From the NCBI RefSeq assembly GCF_014898055.3, contig NW_023605305.1, positions 114,238,734 to 114,302,733 on the forward strand: DNA of 64,000 bases. The letters run 5' to 3'. Positions 46,030 through 57,500 of this stretch are shown one piece after another. The notes below the pieces were generated by a model that saw only the letters and a list, made by a program, of their open reading frames with translations, made no database searches and was not told the DNA's origin. The DNA comes from Talpa occidentalis (lineage: Eukaryota; Chordata; Mammalia; Eulipotyphla; Talpidae). Made by a program: the position numbers and the translations under genes. Position 1 is the first letter of the stretch. The number at the start of each line of letters is the position of its first letter.

Positions 46030-46760
46030 CTTCCTCGGCGGCAGGCGGGCTTGCCCGTGCCTGGAAGTGGGGGTCTCGCCCCTGCTGCTCAGGGGGGGCG
46101 CGGGGCTCCTGCTAGTGGAGCTCGCGCCTCGCCCGCCCTGCAAGTCTTCCAGGGCGCGGCTGGGGCTGGCCCCTCTTTCTAGGGAACCCCAGGAACAGGA
46201 TCGGCGCCTCCGGGCTGCTGGGGGAGCCCGAGTGGATGCAGAGGGTGGGAGGCGGCCGAGCGCGCGAGCGAGAACCGGCGAGGGAAGCCGGGGCTGGAGG
46301 CGCGAGGCGGAGCCGGTTCCGAGCCGGCCCGGAGCCCCAGGCCCCGGGAGCGGGCGGCGGGCCGGGGTTGGGGGGGCCCCGCGGGCGCCCCGCGATGCAG
46401 GAGCTTTGTGTGCGGAGCGTGTGCGCGCGTGTGCGCTTCCCACGCGCGGCCCGGGGCGCCTGGCCGCGCAGGGGGGCGCGCACCCCGAGCCCCCGCACCT
46501 GAGCCCCGACTCTCGGGGAGGAGCGGCGGGCCGGCGGGGAGGGGGCGCGGGGAACTCTGCCGCCAGGCGAGCCAGAAACTTTTCCAGCCCCGGGGCTGTC
46601 TCCGGCGGCAGGCGCTGAGCGGGAGTTGCGGGGCGCCCCGGGCCTCGGTTTCCCCATCTGCAGCACCCGGGGGGTCGGCCGGGGAGGCTGCGCGCACCCC
46701 GGGGCTGGGCCGCGCAGAGCGCAGGGTTCTGTCCAAAAGCGGGGAGAAATCCTCCGCCAG
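46030..46760. promoter_or_regulatory. CpG island, strongest in the window
   Basis: CG dinucleotides are very dense from about 46030 to 46760, with GC boxes such as GGGGGGCGCGGGG (46086-46098) and GGGCGGCGGGCC. No TATA box was seen, which fits a dispersed CpG-island promoter. Long open frames on both strands (up to 287 codons on minus) are Pro/Arg/Gly/Ala-rich, as expected where stops are rare, and I recognise no protein. The gene it serves is unknown and may lie outside the window. Confidence 0.65.
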
Positions 46761-47731
46761 AGCCTGCGGAATCCGGGCAAGTGTTATCATTATTCTTGAT
46801 CATCCTCGTCGTGATAATAAAACCATCATTTAAGACCCTGGAGACAAATAGACCCGGGGACACAGATCAAATGTCTGCGCATTTCTAAGGGAACAAAAAG
46901 CCTTTTTCCACCTGTTGGCTTCTGTCTTTTTCTCTTGTGTCTTTTCGTGAGATTTATTGGCCGATTTGTCCAGAGAATGGGGTGGGAGGCGTCGGGTTGC
47001 CCGGTCCGCCTCCCTCGGACATATTTTTTTTAAAAAGAAGGTCAATGTGAGATGCTCGGGAGGGAAAACGTGGCTCCCGGGAAGAGGAGTTTCTTCCGAG
47101 CTTGCAGACACATCTGTAAACTCTACCTTGGAGGTTAAAGATTTTTATTGTGGCTTTGAGAGATTAAATGAGATTTATTTACAATTGCTGTTTATCAGAG
47201 AGTAAATACCTCACTGTGGGTGTGAGGGGAAGAATGTGCAGCCTGTTTACTCGCCCGGCGGTTTGTGGATAAAACCTCTTGCTTGTTAAAGTGACATCTT
47301 GAGAGATGGGAGGAGAGGGCGCAGATCAGGGTCTAACATGGTCGTTCTTTTTTTTAATTTTAAGAAAAACGCGCTTGTTTCCTTAGATGGTGGATTTTCT
47401 CGCCTCTCTTCTTCCACGGCGATTGTTTCAAGGTTCTCAGTTGTAGCTCTCTTTGAATTCTCTGGGGGCATTTCGCTTTCTTACCTAATTCTAGGTTTTC
47501 TGTGACTCTGCTACTTGTCGAAAAAAATCTGTAAGCGCCTGGGAGGCTGTGCCTTCTCCCATTCTAACTGCAAATGTTTATCAGGCTGACTGCCCGTGAC
47601 AGCTAGAGATGGAAGCAGGGGCTGTAAGAATATGAGGATATTTACGTCCTTCCCACAGAGGCCTGGAGGCCCTGACTTCTGGGCGTGACAGAGGAAGAAG
47701 GAAGGATATTTATCGGCCTGGGTCTGACAAG

Positions 47732-47733
<2 letters not shown>
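46761..47733. other. AT-rich unique DNA downstream of the CpG island
   Basis: No repeat is recognised. The segment 47130-47220 is AT-rich, with ATTGTGGC, TTTACA and TTATCA-type motifs, and has the look of a conserved non-coding element, but conservation cannot be seen from one genome. Confidence 0.3.

Positions 47734-47763
<30 letters not shown>
47734..47763 (+). repeat. C homopolymer, 30 nt
   Basis: Thirty consecutive Cs follow GACAAGAA and precede ATCATG. On the minus strand this is G30, able to fold into G-quadruplexes. Confidence 0.97.
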
Positions 47764-48174
47764 ATCATGTTTCATTAGGACAGAGCTGTCCTGCCTGCCC
47801 ATTTTAAAACTTAATTGCTTTCTACTTTGGAAGCAGAAGATCTCACCATGGTTTGTTTCTGGCAAGATTTTAGGGTCCAGATATCTTCCTAGCAGAACCA
47901 CAAAGTAAAAGGCTATTTGTCAAGTTTTAAATGGACACATGGGGACGCGAGGGCCCAGGTAAGAGCCCCAGTAACATGAGGCAGCTCCATGAAGCTGCCC
48001 TGGCCTTCAGCCACAGCTGGGGTCCCCGGCCCCGCGGGTCACCTTGCAGGCCACCCTCACCTGGCCTCCACGCTCGATTTTTGCACACACTTGGGTCTGT
48101 CCAAGGTGGGCATGCTCAGGCCTGGTCAGGACACACGGCGCAAACTGGCCTGTGTGACAGCTTGATTTTGTGTG
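47764..48174. other. Non-coding, nothing recognised
   Basis: Unique-looking DNA after the C homopolymer. Confidence 0.4.
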
Positions 48175-48400
48175 CGTTCACTCGTGTACTCACTTTTTAT
48201 TCCACTTATATTTTAGGGGCATTTACTAGGCACCGGGCACTTTGTTGGGAATGAAAATGTAGGAAAGAACGAGGCAGATGCGCCCTTTGCAGTCTGCTGC
48301 TGTCATTAACATGAACCACATAGTTAAAGAAGTGAGTAATTATAACACTGATAACGTGTATCGAGTGGCATGCAGATACTAGAGTGAAGGACAGAAAGCC
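48175..48400 (-). mobile_element. L2 LINE 3' fragment, antisense (degenerate)
   Basis: GTTCACTCGTGTACTCACTT and GGGGCATTTACTAGGCACCG with GGCACTTTGTTGGGAATGAA fit the antisense L2 3' end. The downstream part is weak. Confidence 0.5.
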
Positions 48401-50938
48401 GTCTACCTAATTAACCTGAAGTCTGTAACTAGACAGAAGCTAACTGTGCTCGTCTCTTGGTGGCTGAGTTCTTGCCACAGCCAAGCCCCCGTGCACTGGC
48501 GCCACCCCACCACAGAATGCCCCAGCACCTCCAAAGACTGCGGAAGATGCTCTGTTTCCGGTGCTTTCTCTCCACTAACACAACGCGGCAGAGGCAGAGA
48601 TGCTGTCCGCTAGCCATTTCCACCTGTCCTGTTACATAGCTTCACGGGAGTCACCAGCCTCTCTGGTCCTTATCTGCATGGTTCAAAAATTGGAGGAGAC
48701 CAGTCGGGGCTCTGGAGTCCCTTCATGTGCCCCTAGTTCTTCCAGTTGATACTAAACACTTGGATGCAGAAGATACTCTTGTGCTTGCCATCTTGAAACC
48801 CCAAAGACAACAACAGTGTAACAAAATGGCTTTTCCTTCCCACCCCCCCAACAAGGACCCGTAGCTATAAAGAGAAAAATAATTCCGAAATCTCTTCCAT
48901 GGTCCCACTTCGGAGGGGTTACTAAAGTCTTGCTGCTTTGAGGAGGCCAGAGCTAGGAACATCCCAGTCTGTCCAACGTGTGGCCTTACTTGGAGAGAAT
49001 AAATGACTGCAAGGCCGGTCGTCTCCACGGAGGCAGATTTGTGTTCGTGCTTGTATCACCCTTTTCTGCATTGTGTTTTTCCTTTAGTCCTCAGAGGCGT
49101 GTTTTCTTCAGTGTTGTCAATCCATCTTTTCTTTTTTTCTAGATTAATTTAGTAGTTTGAAGCAAAGACAGACATGCCCACCCACACATAAATCATAGGT
49201 TTGATGCCTATACTTTGGGAACCCACACAGGTTGTGTGGTTAAGCCCTGTGATGAGTAAAATGAGAGTCACCGCTATGCGCGCGACGTTGTCACACACAA
49301 CACAGAGGAGCACCAGCCGCTGCAGCAGCCCCACCCGGGCTGCCACCGTGATCTGCATTTGGCACCTGTGGCCACTGCCTCCTCCTGCGAGCACATGATG
49401 CCATTTGCAAGTGTTTGATCACTTCCGGCACAGCACCCCCCACTCCATGTGTCTGCTGCTGGAGCTGCCTCTGAAAGAGGCCACCTGAGTAGGCCCAGGG
49501 GGAGAGTATTCTGAAAGGGGGGTAAGAAGTGAACAAAACAGGGGCTGGTGGGCAAGGAAGATTTAACAGAACGAGGGGCCCGGGCAGCAGTGCTCTGGCT
49601 CATTCTTAACTCTGGGAGATTAAAGATGAAGGCTGGAGACTTCTAGAAGGTGCAGTGTGTGGGTCTGTGTATAAATAAAACTGTTTGTGCCTTTAGACTG
49701 AAGGTAAAGCCAGCTCAATGCACAGGACATGCCCCCAACTCAGAGGTTATTAGTGGCCTGTATGAAGTTTTATTAGAGAGAATTTTGTAGAGTTTTATGA
49801 GGCTCCTCCCAAGAACCCATATATAGACGATATAAAATGGAAATTTTCTCCATTTCTTTTAACCCTTGGCATCTGATGCACTTTCAAGTGATACCTTCTT
49901 AGCCCCCTCCTGTAACAGCCCTATGAGTTAATTAATATTGCCATCCTTCTGTTCCATTCGAGGAAGGGGGTGGGACTCAACCAGACACTCACAAGAAAAT
50001 AAGGGGCAACACGGCAGGACGATTAATTCTCCCTTGTTGGGTCAAATCCCTTCAAGAGACAGGAAGCAAAGAGGCGAGGCGACCAGCACGATATTTAGGT
50101 CAAAGACACTGTGTTGACAGGGCATTAAAATAAATGCCTTAGCTTCGGTCCCATTTTTAAAGATTGAGATTTAAATGTTAATCCAAAGAAAGGGATTCCT
50201 GAATATAATTTAATGACTTTTTTTTGGAACAAAGTACGTTGGACCAGGTTCTGTTTTTGCCAGCCTTGACCTTGAACTCCCCATTCTAGGTCCTGGACTT
50301 CTGTGACAATGAGAGGATGGGACAGAATCGTCTCGAAGAGTCCTCCCAGCGCTGTTATTCAGTATTTCTCTGATTTTAGGAACAGGCTTTTCCATGAATC
50401 TGGTCTTGGCACCTCCCTATACAAGGCCCAATGCAAGAACCATGGTTACCAAAGGGGAAATAGGAGTTTTGTGGGGATTAGAGGTTTAGTCCTTACACAG
50501 TCATACAAAGTGTTGGCATTTTGAAGTGAAAAACATAATAGAAAAGAAGTGAGATTTTAATTTATGGATTTTAAGAGAATTTGCCAGTCAGCATGCAGGC
50601 ACATGTGCAAGGAGACTAAAGAACCATTTTCCAAAGAATAGGCTGTTTTGAATGCATGTCTTCCTGTATGATAAGTAGGAATTTAAAATGGACGGGCGCT
50701 GGTACATCTCTGAGCTTCACTATTCTCACGTGCTTTTTCATAGAAATTGTGCTGTGTCTTTTTACATCCTGCTTACACATTGTTTTGAGGATGTGAGGGA
50801 CCAGTTGAAGCAACTGGGGTGTTAACGCGACATGCTGTGTGTTTGATATTATGCTTTGGGGGGTGATGAGGAGACTGACAATCTTTATGACACACAACTC
50901 TTGCAGGTGCTGCTGGAGACTGTGACATGGTGTTCTGC
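48401..50938. other. Non-coding; old tail fragment at 50325-50370
   Basis: AGAATCGTCTCGAAGAGTCC followed by TCCCAGCGCTGTTATTC at 50325-50361 resembles the common 3' tail of old CR1/L3- or MIR3-type repeats (GGTCCCTTCCAGCTCTGA). The rest looks unique and non-coding. Confidence 0.35.
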
Positions 50939-50965
50939 GTCTGTGTGTGTGCGTGTGTGTGTGTC
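50939..50965 (+). repeat. (GT)n microsatellite, imperfect
   Basis: GTCTGTGTGTGTGCGTGTGT with a further GTGTGTCGTGTG forms an interrupted GT tract. Confidence 0.9.
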
Positions 50966-51404
50966 GTGTGCGCCTGTAGGATGTGAGTAATAAACTGCTC
51001 CTGAAATGTGGCCAGGAGAGGGGCAGAGAAGGGAGAATGAACGATGCTTCTATTAATCATGCTATGAGGAATTCCAAGCATTATTCATTTGAAATTGGTT
51101 AAACCTCTGAGAAGACATAATTTTAACATTTTACATGGTAGTTCTTAATGCAATATTTAGGACTCCAGAGTAAAGTCTTCTGCTACGTTTTAGGAATATC
51201 CTCTTGCTTGTTGCAAGGAAGGCCCGTGCAAGGCTGCTTTGAGATTAAATCATGGACCCTCTTTGAATTGGTCTTATTTCTGTATGAAAAAAAAAAGTAT
51301 GTAAGGTAATTACCTTCTAACAGGGGAAGGGAATTTTGAAGACCATCTATAGTAATTTTTTGCTTATATTATTCCTTTATCATGGCTGTTTAAAATTCCT
51401 GACA
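50966..51404. other. AT-rich, nothing recognised
   Basis: No supported feature. Confidence 0.4.
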
Positions 51405-51530
51405 TCGGCTCTCTGGCTTCACTTTATAACAACCCTGAAGTAGATACATAAGAGAAATGTATTATTGACTTTGAAGACGGGAAAACAGGAATAGGTTTAT
51501 GAAGTGGCATAACCAGGAAGCTTTTTAGCA
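51405..51530 (-). mobile_element. MIR SINE (degenerate), antisense
   Basis: TTTATAACAACCCTGAAGTA, TATTATTGACTTTGAAGACG and GTTTATGAAGTGGCATAACC fit the antisense MIR order loosely. Confidence 0.5.
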
Positions 51531-53904
51531 TTTAAGAATATACACTGTGGAAAATATCTGAAATATTTGGTTATTGATGAATGCTAAATATAGAGGAAAA
51601 GAAACTCACATTCTACTTATTATTGCTGGTGATCTAATTTTTAGTGTTCTAAGTAATCCTCAAAAGTATTTTTATGGTAGTCACTTAAAGATTCAAATGC
51701 TTCTAAGCTAAGCTTTGGAGGACTTTAGTAATTTCCACAAAATTCATAATCAGTCTTTTTTTTTGAGAAAAAAATACACAAACTCAAAGTAAACTGTAAT
51801 GGCAGTCAAGCCAACATTTGCTCTGAAGAGAAACTTGTGAACCTCTGGGTGGCTTTATCTGGTCTGCTACTAGGTATATTCGGCTTCCCGTTATCCTTGG
51901 GACCTGTGTGGTTAGTGTATGTCTAAGAAGGAAAATTTTGCTGAGGGCCTATGGACAAGGGGCATTTTGAATATGGGTCAAACACCCACTTTCTGCAGGG
52001 ATGCCTGTCTCAGAGGCCCACTATACAGAAACCCGTAACACAGTGAGGTGCTTAAGGCAACCACAGTCTAAAGAAGGTGGGATTTGAGCTCTTGTGCTAA
52101 GGCCCAGGCCTCATCCTTTATAAGCCAACACCCAGTGTTCCTTCGAACCTCATCCTGGGCATTTCTTTCTGGATGCTTCTTAGGCCCAACTCTTCCTATC
52201 TGCTCCATTGCTGCTGGGCTGGGTGTACACTTATCCCAGTGGCTGGTGTCTGCCTCCTCTCTGAACGACAGCTCCTCCAGGCTCGAGGCTCTCTTTAGTT
52301 TTTGGAACAGTGATACCTAGCATGGGGTGAAACAGAGCAGGGAGCGACAAATGCTGCTGGACGAATAAACAATTCACGTTGAAATACAGCTTATTCATAA
52401 GTTTAAACGCAGAAAGACTCTCATGCAGCAATCTTAAATGATACAACTTTATGTCCCCCATAAAAAAAGGACATTTCTTAGAGTATTCACCCTTCCCCCC
52501 TTTTGCAAGGAATAAATCACCCCATTCATAGCAAATTGTTTTCGTATCTGAGTCGTCCCTTTCCTTATGCCCACCGTTCTCCCTAAATCTCATTTGTCAT
52601 ATTTCCTATTTTGGATTTTGTGGTCCCCTTACCCAAGGGTTGTTTTTTTTTTAACATATCAAAGAATCGCAGATGATAAATAAGATGGTGGAGTTTGTCT
52701 TGGTAGCAGATAGTTGCCGAAAAGCAGTTTCTTCTGTCTCAGAAACGGGAAAACAGAGATCTTTAAGGAAATCTGGACAAGCAAAGAATATTAACACTTG
52801 ATTCCAGGACTCTGCCGCTGTGACCCATTTGAAACAAAGAAGAGGTTAATAAATTTAGCTTTACTCTTCTCAAAATATGCTGCAAAAACCGGGCTTCATA
52901 GGGCTATTTGTTGTGAGGATGCACGCAGACTGAACTAGAAGGCGCTGAGGCAGCTCTTGTAGCAATGCCATTCATTCACGGCGAGTTTGCATTCCTTGGG
53001 CCCTTTCTGTGACCTGTTGGTCTTCTAGCTGGACTCTGAGTCACGTCCCTCAATTTCATAGCTATCGCTTATCCCTAACGTTGCGTCTTTGACTTGCCAA
53101 GACCCTCTCCACCCCAACTCCGTCATGGCTGCTTCCTCATGACACTTTCCTTATATTCTTTCACTTGTAGTTTTCTCTGATAATTGCTTTATTCTCTCAG
53201 AATTACCTAATTCAGATTCCCAAGAAAGAATCCAATGACCCCAACACATCTTTGCATTACCACTCTCATAGGTCCCTAACCAGACTATGGTTGGAGTTGC
53301 TAGAAAAATGTGTCAAAGCCGTACCTCTCTAGTCCAAGATCCTGAAACTGAGGGAGGTGGGTAGGTCAGGGGCTGGTCTCTTGATATGAAACTAGATGGC
53401 CTTTTAGTAACAACTATGGAAGGGGCCATCTTTCCTTCCGTGTAGCTGGCAACAAGTGTACTTGACATAGCTAACATAGACCCATTATGGAAGTCTAGGA
53501 AATTAAGCATAACCAGGTTATTAAAAATTCAAAGGTTTCATGGATGACAATGAGTATAACTGAGCTAAGAAGAACCTGAGAACAAACAGAAAATTTATAA
53601 TCAGGAAAAAATTGGGAGGAGGAAGTTTGTTAGAGTTAGTTCTTAGGTGAATGACTTTTTTTCACACATTTATTAAAAAGCAAGAGTAGGTGAGTAGTAA
53701 GAATAAGATTATATTGACATGGATCCCAGAGACTAGTTTAAAAAGCAATCAGAATCCTGGAATTGGGGATCAGGGAGAATGTAAAGAGGAACCCAAACTC
53801 CTTAGGGGGTTTCTGCCTTTGCTTCCCTCCTATAATTTCTTCTTCTAGTTTTCTATGCTATATTTGATCCCTCTTATCGTATGTTTCTAGAACAATCTGT
53901 CTCA
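51531..53904. other. Mostly AT-rich non-coding DNA
   Basis: No exon or clear repeat. The segment at about 51640-51745 could be a second degraded antisense MIR. A T run is at 52647-52656. Confidence 0.35.
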
Positions 53905-54095
53905 AACTAATGACATGACCTTGGGTTGGTTATTTATTCTCTCTGAAACTCAATTTACTCATCTGTAAAACAGGAATAATGATTATTATTTCAATAGCTT
54001 ATTATGGGAATTAAATCAGATGGTATAATATATTTAAAGTGACTTGGACACATTACCAAAGACATACTGGTGCTCAGTCAATCGTAGTGATTATT
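53905..54095 (+). mobile_element. MIR SINE, sense
   Basis: AATGACATGACCTTGGGTTG, CTCTGAAACTCAATTTACTC, ATCTGTAAAACAGGAATAAT and GTGCTCAGTCAATCGTAGTG follow MIR in sense to its 3' end. Confidence 0.8.
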
Positions 54096-54149
54096 CCAGC
54101 ACGTAGGAAGGAACCATCAACAGAACAATGTGTTCAGTAAAATTTTACT

Positions 54150-54215
54150 TGTTATATCATGCATTCCTTATAATAATCCTAAAAGATTTGTATTACTGTT
54201 TCTACTTTATGAAAC
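54150..54215 (-). mobile_element. MIR SINE scrap, antisense
   Basis: TTATAATAATCCTAAAAGAT, TTGTATTACTGTTTCTACTT and TATGAAAC match part of antisense MIR and stop at 54215 where another MIR begins. Confidence 0.5.
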
Positions 54216-54400
54216 ATAATAGTAATATTTAATTATTTGCTATGAGCTAGACCCTTTCATGCATTATCTTACTTAACCAAGATAGGTGAGATGAATGTCT
54301 GCATCTCACAGTGTAGGGAACTGAGGTCTAGAGTTTAACTTGCCTAACTGGTAAGTGGAGACCAGAACTTGTGTGAGAGTCTGTCTACCCTGCGGCCAGG
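54216..54400 (-). mobile_element. MIR SINE, antisense
   Basis: ATTTGCTATGAGCTAGACCC, CATTATCTTACTTAACC, CACAGTGTAGGGAACTGAGG, TAACTTGCCTAACTGGTAAG and GGAGACCAGAACTTGTGTGA form nearly the whole antisense MIR. Confidence 0.75.
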
Positions 54401-54654
54401 CCCACATCAGCGTTTTCCAGATTCACATAAGTGATGAATGTGAACACGACTGACTCATGAGCAGATCCTTCTAGGGGAGCACTTCCGCTGTTCACTACCC
54501 AAGATTTGTGCTGACTGGATGAAGGATAGTCAGAGGTACACATCTACCTAGCTGCCTCTGAAGCTGGCGCCATGATTAGACAGCCAAGGGCAAATTCTGG
54601 AAAAGGTTCCCAGGGAAATTTTAAGATCTCTCAGGCCTGACCAAATGATGTAGC

Positions 54655-54905
54655 CGACAGGTGTTGAGTATCTGCTGTGGGTCAGGCAAGGAAAAATAAG
54701 CTCGGTGTAGTGAATGCGAGACGAGTAAGAGCGAATCCCTCCCTTTAAGGTGCTTTCATTCTCCTGGAGGGAGATAGATGTTCACACAACTAATAATAAA
54801 GCATACAGAAATGCACCAAGGTCATGTGGTAGATCAGAGAGAAAATAATTAATTCCGTGGTAAAGGGAATGGTGGTGGGAGGACCTAGGGAAGCTTCATC
54901 CTGGA
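54655..54905 (-). mobile_element. L2 LINE 3' end, antisense
   Basis: AGGTGTTGAGTATCTGCTGT (antisense terminus), CCCTCCCTTTAAGGTGCTTT, CATTCTCCTGGAGGGAGATA and the GGGAGGACCTAGGGAAGCTT block follow the antisense L2 order. Confidence 0.6.
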
Positions 54906-55639
54906 GACGACCCTGCAATGGGAGTTGAGGGGACAAATACAGAAGTACTGGGAGTCTTCTGTAGTTTCCTTTTCTTCACATGAGATTTTTATGAAGGCTG
55001 GTCTAAAGCAACTAACTACTGCAATCATATGTTGACTGATAATAGTGCTTTCAAAGATTAGGTTCCTTGACTAAAAGTAGACAGCTATTCTTACTAAACA
55101 TACAAATATATTGGTGTTTCTATCAAGGGAGACGGAAAGTGGAATTCTTTGTTCTGTGCATCCAACATAGATGGTTGGGAACCCAGCAATCCACAAAGCC
55201 CTGCAAGTCCTTCAAGCGACCGCATAATACACAGTATCAGTATTTGACTACATTGTGTGGTATTGAATGGTTCTAGATACTGGCAAGTGAGTCATTTATC
55301 TAGTCACTGGAGATTTCAGTCAGTAGTTGGGAATGCCCAATTTTCCTTGCATACAATACTAGACCATTTAAAAAAAAATTGGAGGCAATTCTAATGTAAA
55401 ACATTCTGTCTTATCCCTATCAGTATATTCAGATCAGTATTCTGTGTATTTGGATTATTGTTTCTGGTTGGTAATTAAATGGAGCCTCCACATCCTGATC
55501 TTGTTTCAAGAGGCCAAGTAGACGCCTTCTGTATACAGAGGATACCCACTTGCAGTGGGACTGTACAGACTCGTCTTTACAGAGTAAGGGAGAAATCCGG
55601 CTAAGGTCTCTTGGTTTGGTTTGGTTCTTTGTCAAGTCC
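54906..55639. other. Non-coding, nothing recognised
   Basis: AT-rich unique-looking DNA without a supported feature. Confidence 0.4.
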
Positions 55640-55775
55640 GCTTCCCAGCATTCTGCACATTACGTTCAGGTTTCCTTAAAGGTCTGGTGCAAATGTCACT
55701 TTCCTAACGAACTCTTCCTCAATCCCTAAAGCCTGAGGACTCTCTCTAGTCCCCCACTGTCCTTGTCATCTGGAA
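55640..55775 (+). mobile_element. L2 LINE fragment, sense (degenerate)
   Basis: GGTGCAAATGTCACTTTCCT, AACGAACTCTTCCTCAATCC and the CCCCACTGTCCTTGTCATCT block follow the L2 3' order. The copy is diverged. Confidence 0.5.
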
Positions 55776-56129
55776 CTTTCCTTAGAGTGATCATAAGAAA
55801 AGCTCACTACCACAGAGCCCTACGTAGGTGATAAATAGGGCTGAGCTTTAATTTCTACTCACCTTTGCAACCCCCAAGAACACCCCAAGGGGCCCCTGCC
55901 TTACTCAGTGGCTTTGCTGGGTTGGCTTTGGTGATGAACATTGATGCCTGGACCCCAGAGCCCTTTTTGAAAAGAAACATTGCCTTAAAAAAAAAAAAAA
56001 AAGCATCTTAATTGACTTTGGAATGAAAGAAGCCATGTAATATAAACAAGCATTGTAATTTTCATTAATAAGGATCATTAAAATAGCATGAACTGATAGA
56101 ATCCTTCCTTTGCTTGCTTTCACTGGCAG
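55776..56129. other. Non-coding, with A16 at 55987
   Basis: An A homopolymer of about 16 nt lies at 55987-56002. No TSD or element body could be tied to it. Confidence 0.4.
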
Positions 56130-56194
56130 AGTGGGCAGATTTGATAAACTAACTGGTCTTTTCCATCTCTGATATCTATGATTCTTTGAAATTT
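56130..56194 (+). mobile_element. Ancient CR1/L3- or MIR3-type 3' tail
   Basis: AACTGGTCTTTTCCATCTCT then GATATCTATGATTCTTTGA is the GGTCCCTTCCAGCTCTGATA/TTCTATGATTCT tail module in sense. Confidence 0.5.
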
Positions 56195-56700
56195 TATGTA
56201 GACAAGTGCAAGCTAATGTACACTGGAAGGAACAATTGGAACAGCTCATACTCACTGATGGGCTCTGAATTACTCTACTTCTAAGTGCTCAGGAAAAAGA
56301 TCTCGGATTCATTGTGGATTGCTCAATGGAGACATCTGCTTGCTGTGCCGCAGTCAGGAGCGTGAATGAGCTATAATAGGCTGTATTAACTTTGAGAATG
56401 GGATAAGGAATAATGCAGAAAATAATATAGTGCACATAATTTGGCATTGACTATTTCTGTAATTACAATAAAACATTTTAATGATATACATTGATGTTAT
56501 GACTTCACCTTAAAATCAGAATTCAGCTTTGGGTCCTTTCATTTCAAAGAAAACAAAGCAGAAATACAAAGGATCCATAGAAAAACAACAGACTGTCTCC
56601 AAGACATACAAGGGATTTGCCTGCAATGAGAAACTGAAAAGACAAGGACATTTTAATTTGGATAAAGAGGGGGAAATGACATTGTATAAATTTATTTAAA
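56195..56700 (+). mobile_element. CR1/L3 LINE ORF2 C-terminal remnant, sense
   Basis: GACAAGTGCAAGCTAATGTA, CACTGATGGGCTCTGAATTA, CAGGAAAAAGATCTCGGATT, CATTGTGGATTGCTCAATGG, GACATCTGCTTGCTGTGCCG, GAGAATGGGATAAGGAATAA and ATGAGAAACTGAAAAGACAA follow the well-known C-terminal coding region of CR1/L3 elements. Stops and indels make it a dead copy from before the placental radiation. The central part (about 56420-56530) is poorly matched. Confidence 0.85.
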
Positions 56701-56924
56701 ATTAATGAAAGTTTCAGAAAATTGCTAGAGCTGGCTTCTGATTATCGCTGGTAATGGAGGTCAGAGATAGGCAGGATAATTGAAATCCCTGATAATCTCC
56801 AAGCTTCATTTTAGCTATTAGTTGCCGTGTCCTGTCCTATGAAAAGTTTTAACAGATGAGCAATTACAAGACACAGCAGCCCAGGGTTTGTGCCCTAACA
56901 ATCCCTGAGCGAGGCAGCCTGGGT

Positions 56925-57060
56925 ATTGGGAAGGCCATGGGATTTGGAATTACACAACCAAGGTTCTGCTCCCTGCTCTCCGTGTATCATCTGTGTAACC
57001 TGTATATCACCTGCGTAACCTCATCGATGAAATGAAGATACACGTAATAATTGGCCGTGG
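56925..57060 (+). mobile_element. MIR SINE (degenerate), sense
   Basis: GGATTTGGAATTACACAACC, AAGGTTCTGCTCCCTGCTCT and ATCGATGAAATGAAGATACA fit MIR in sense. A local duplication of the TGTGTAACCTGTATATCACC block is present. Confidence 0.5.
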
Positions 57061-57394
57061 AGGGCAGGCTGTGTGGTCTGATGTTAAGTGCTGGTAGTTA
57101 AGTTCTTTCCCATTTGGCCGATGGTCTCAAGAGTGGACATGGCCTCTGGCACCTGGGGCTTCTACTGCACATCTTCTTCTCTTGCTTATATTCATAGCAG
57201 AGATTTTAGAAGACCTCTGAAACATTTCCTTTTTCTCTAGACTCATCTACAGCATGCCTACTCCCTTGTTCCTGGAAACCCTTGCAATAATTTGGCATAT
57301 ATTTTGATGCATGCGTGATTATCCACAGGTCCTCTCCTATAATTTTCCCATGGAAGTGAGATGTGCCTACTCTGGAGCGCACCCTCATTTATTT

Positions 57395-57500
57395 TTACCT
57401 CCCAGATGGAGATACTGAGGCACAGACAACTTGCTTAAGGTCACACAGCAGTGACAGCAGATTGAGACAAACATCTGCTGTCTTGTCCCCAGTTGGTTTA
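57395..57500 (-). mobile_element. MIR SINE core, antisense
   Basis: CCAGATGGAGATACTGAGGC, ACAGACAACTTGCTTAAGGT and CACACAGCAGTGACAGCAGA are the antisense MIR core. Confidence 0.7.

Noticed and set aside
46000..46863. 287-codon minus-strand and 183-codon plus-strand frames
   Set aside because: Both are CpG-island artefacts rich in Pro, Arg, Gly and Ala, occurring on both strands and in several frames at once.
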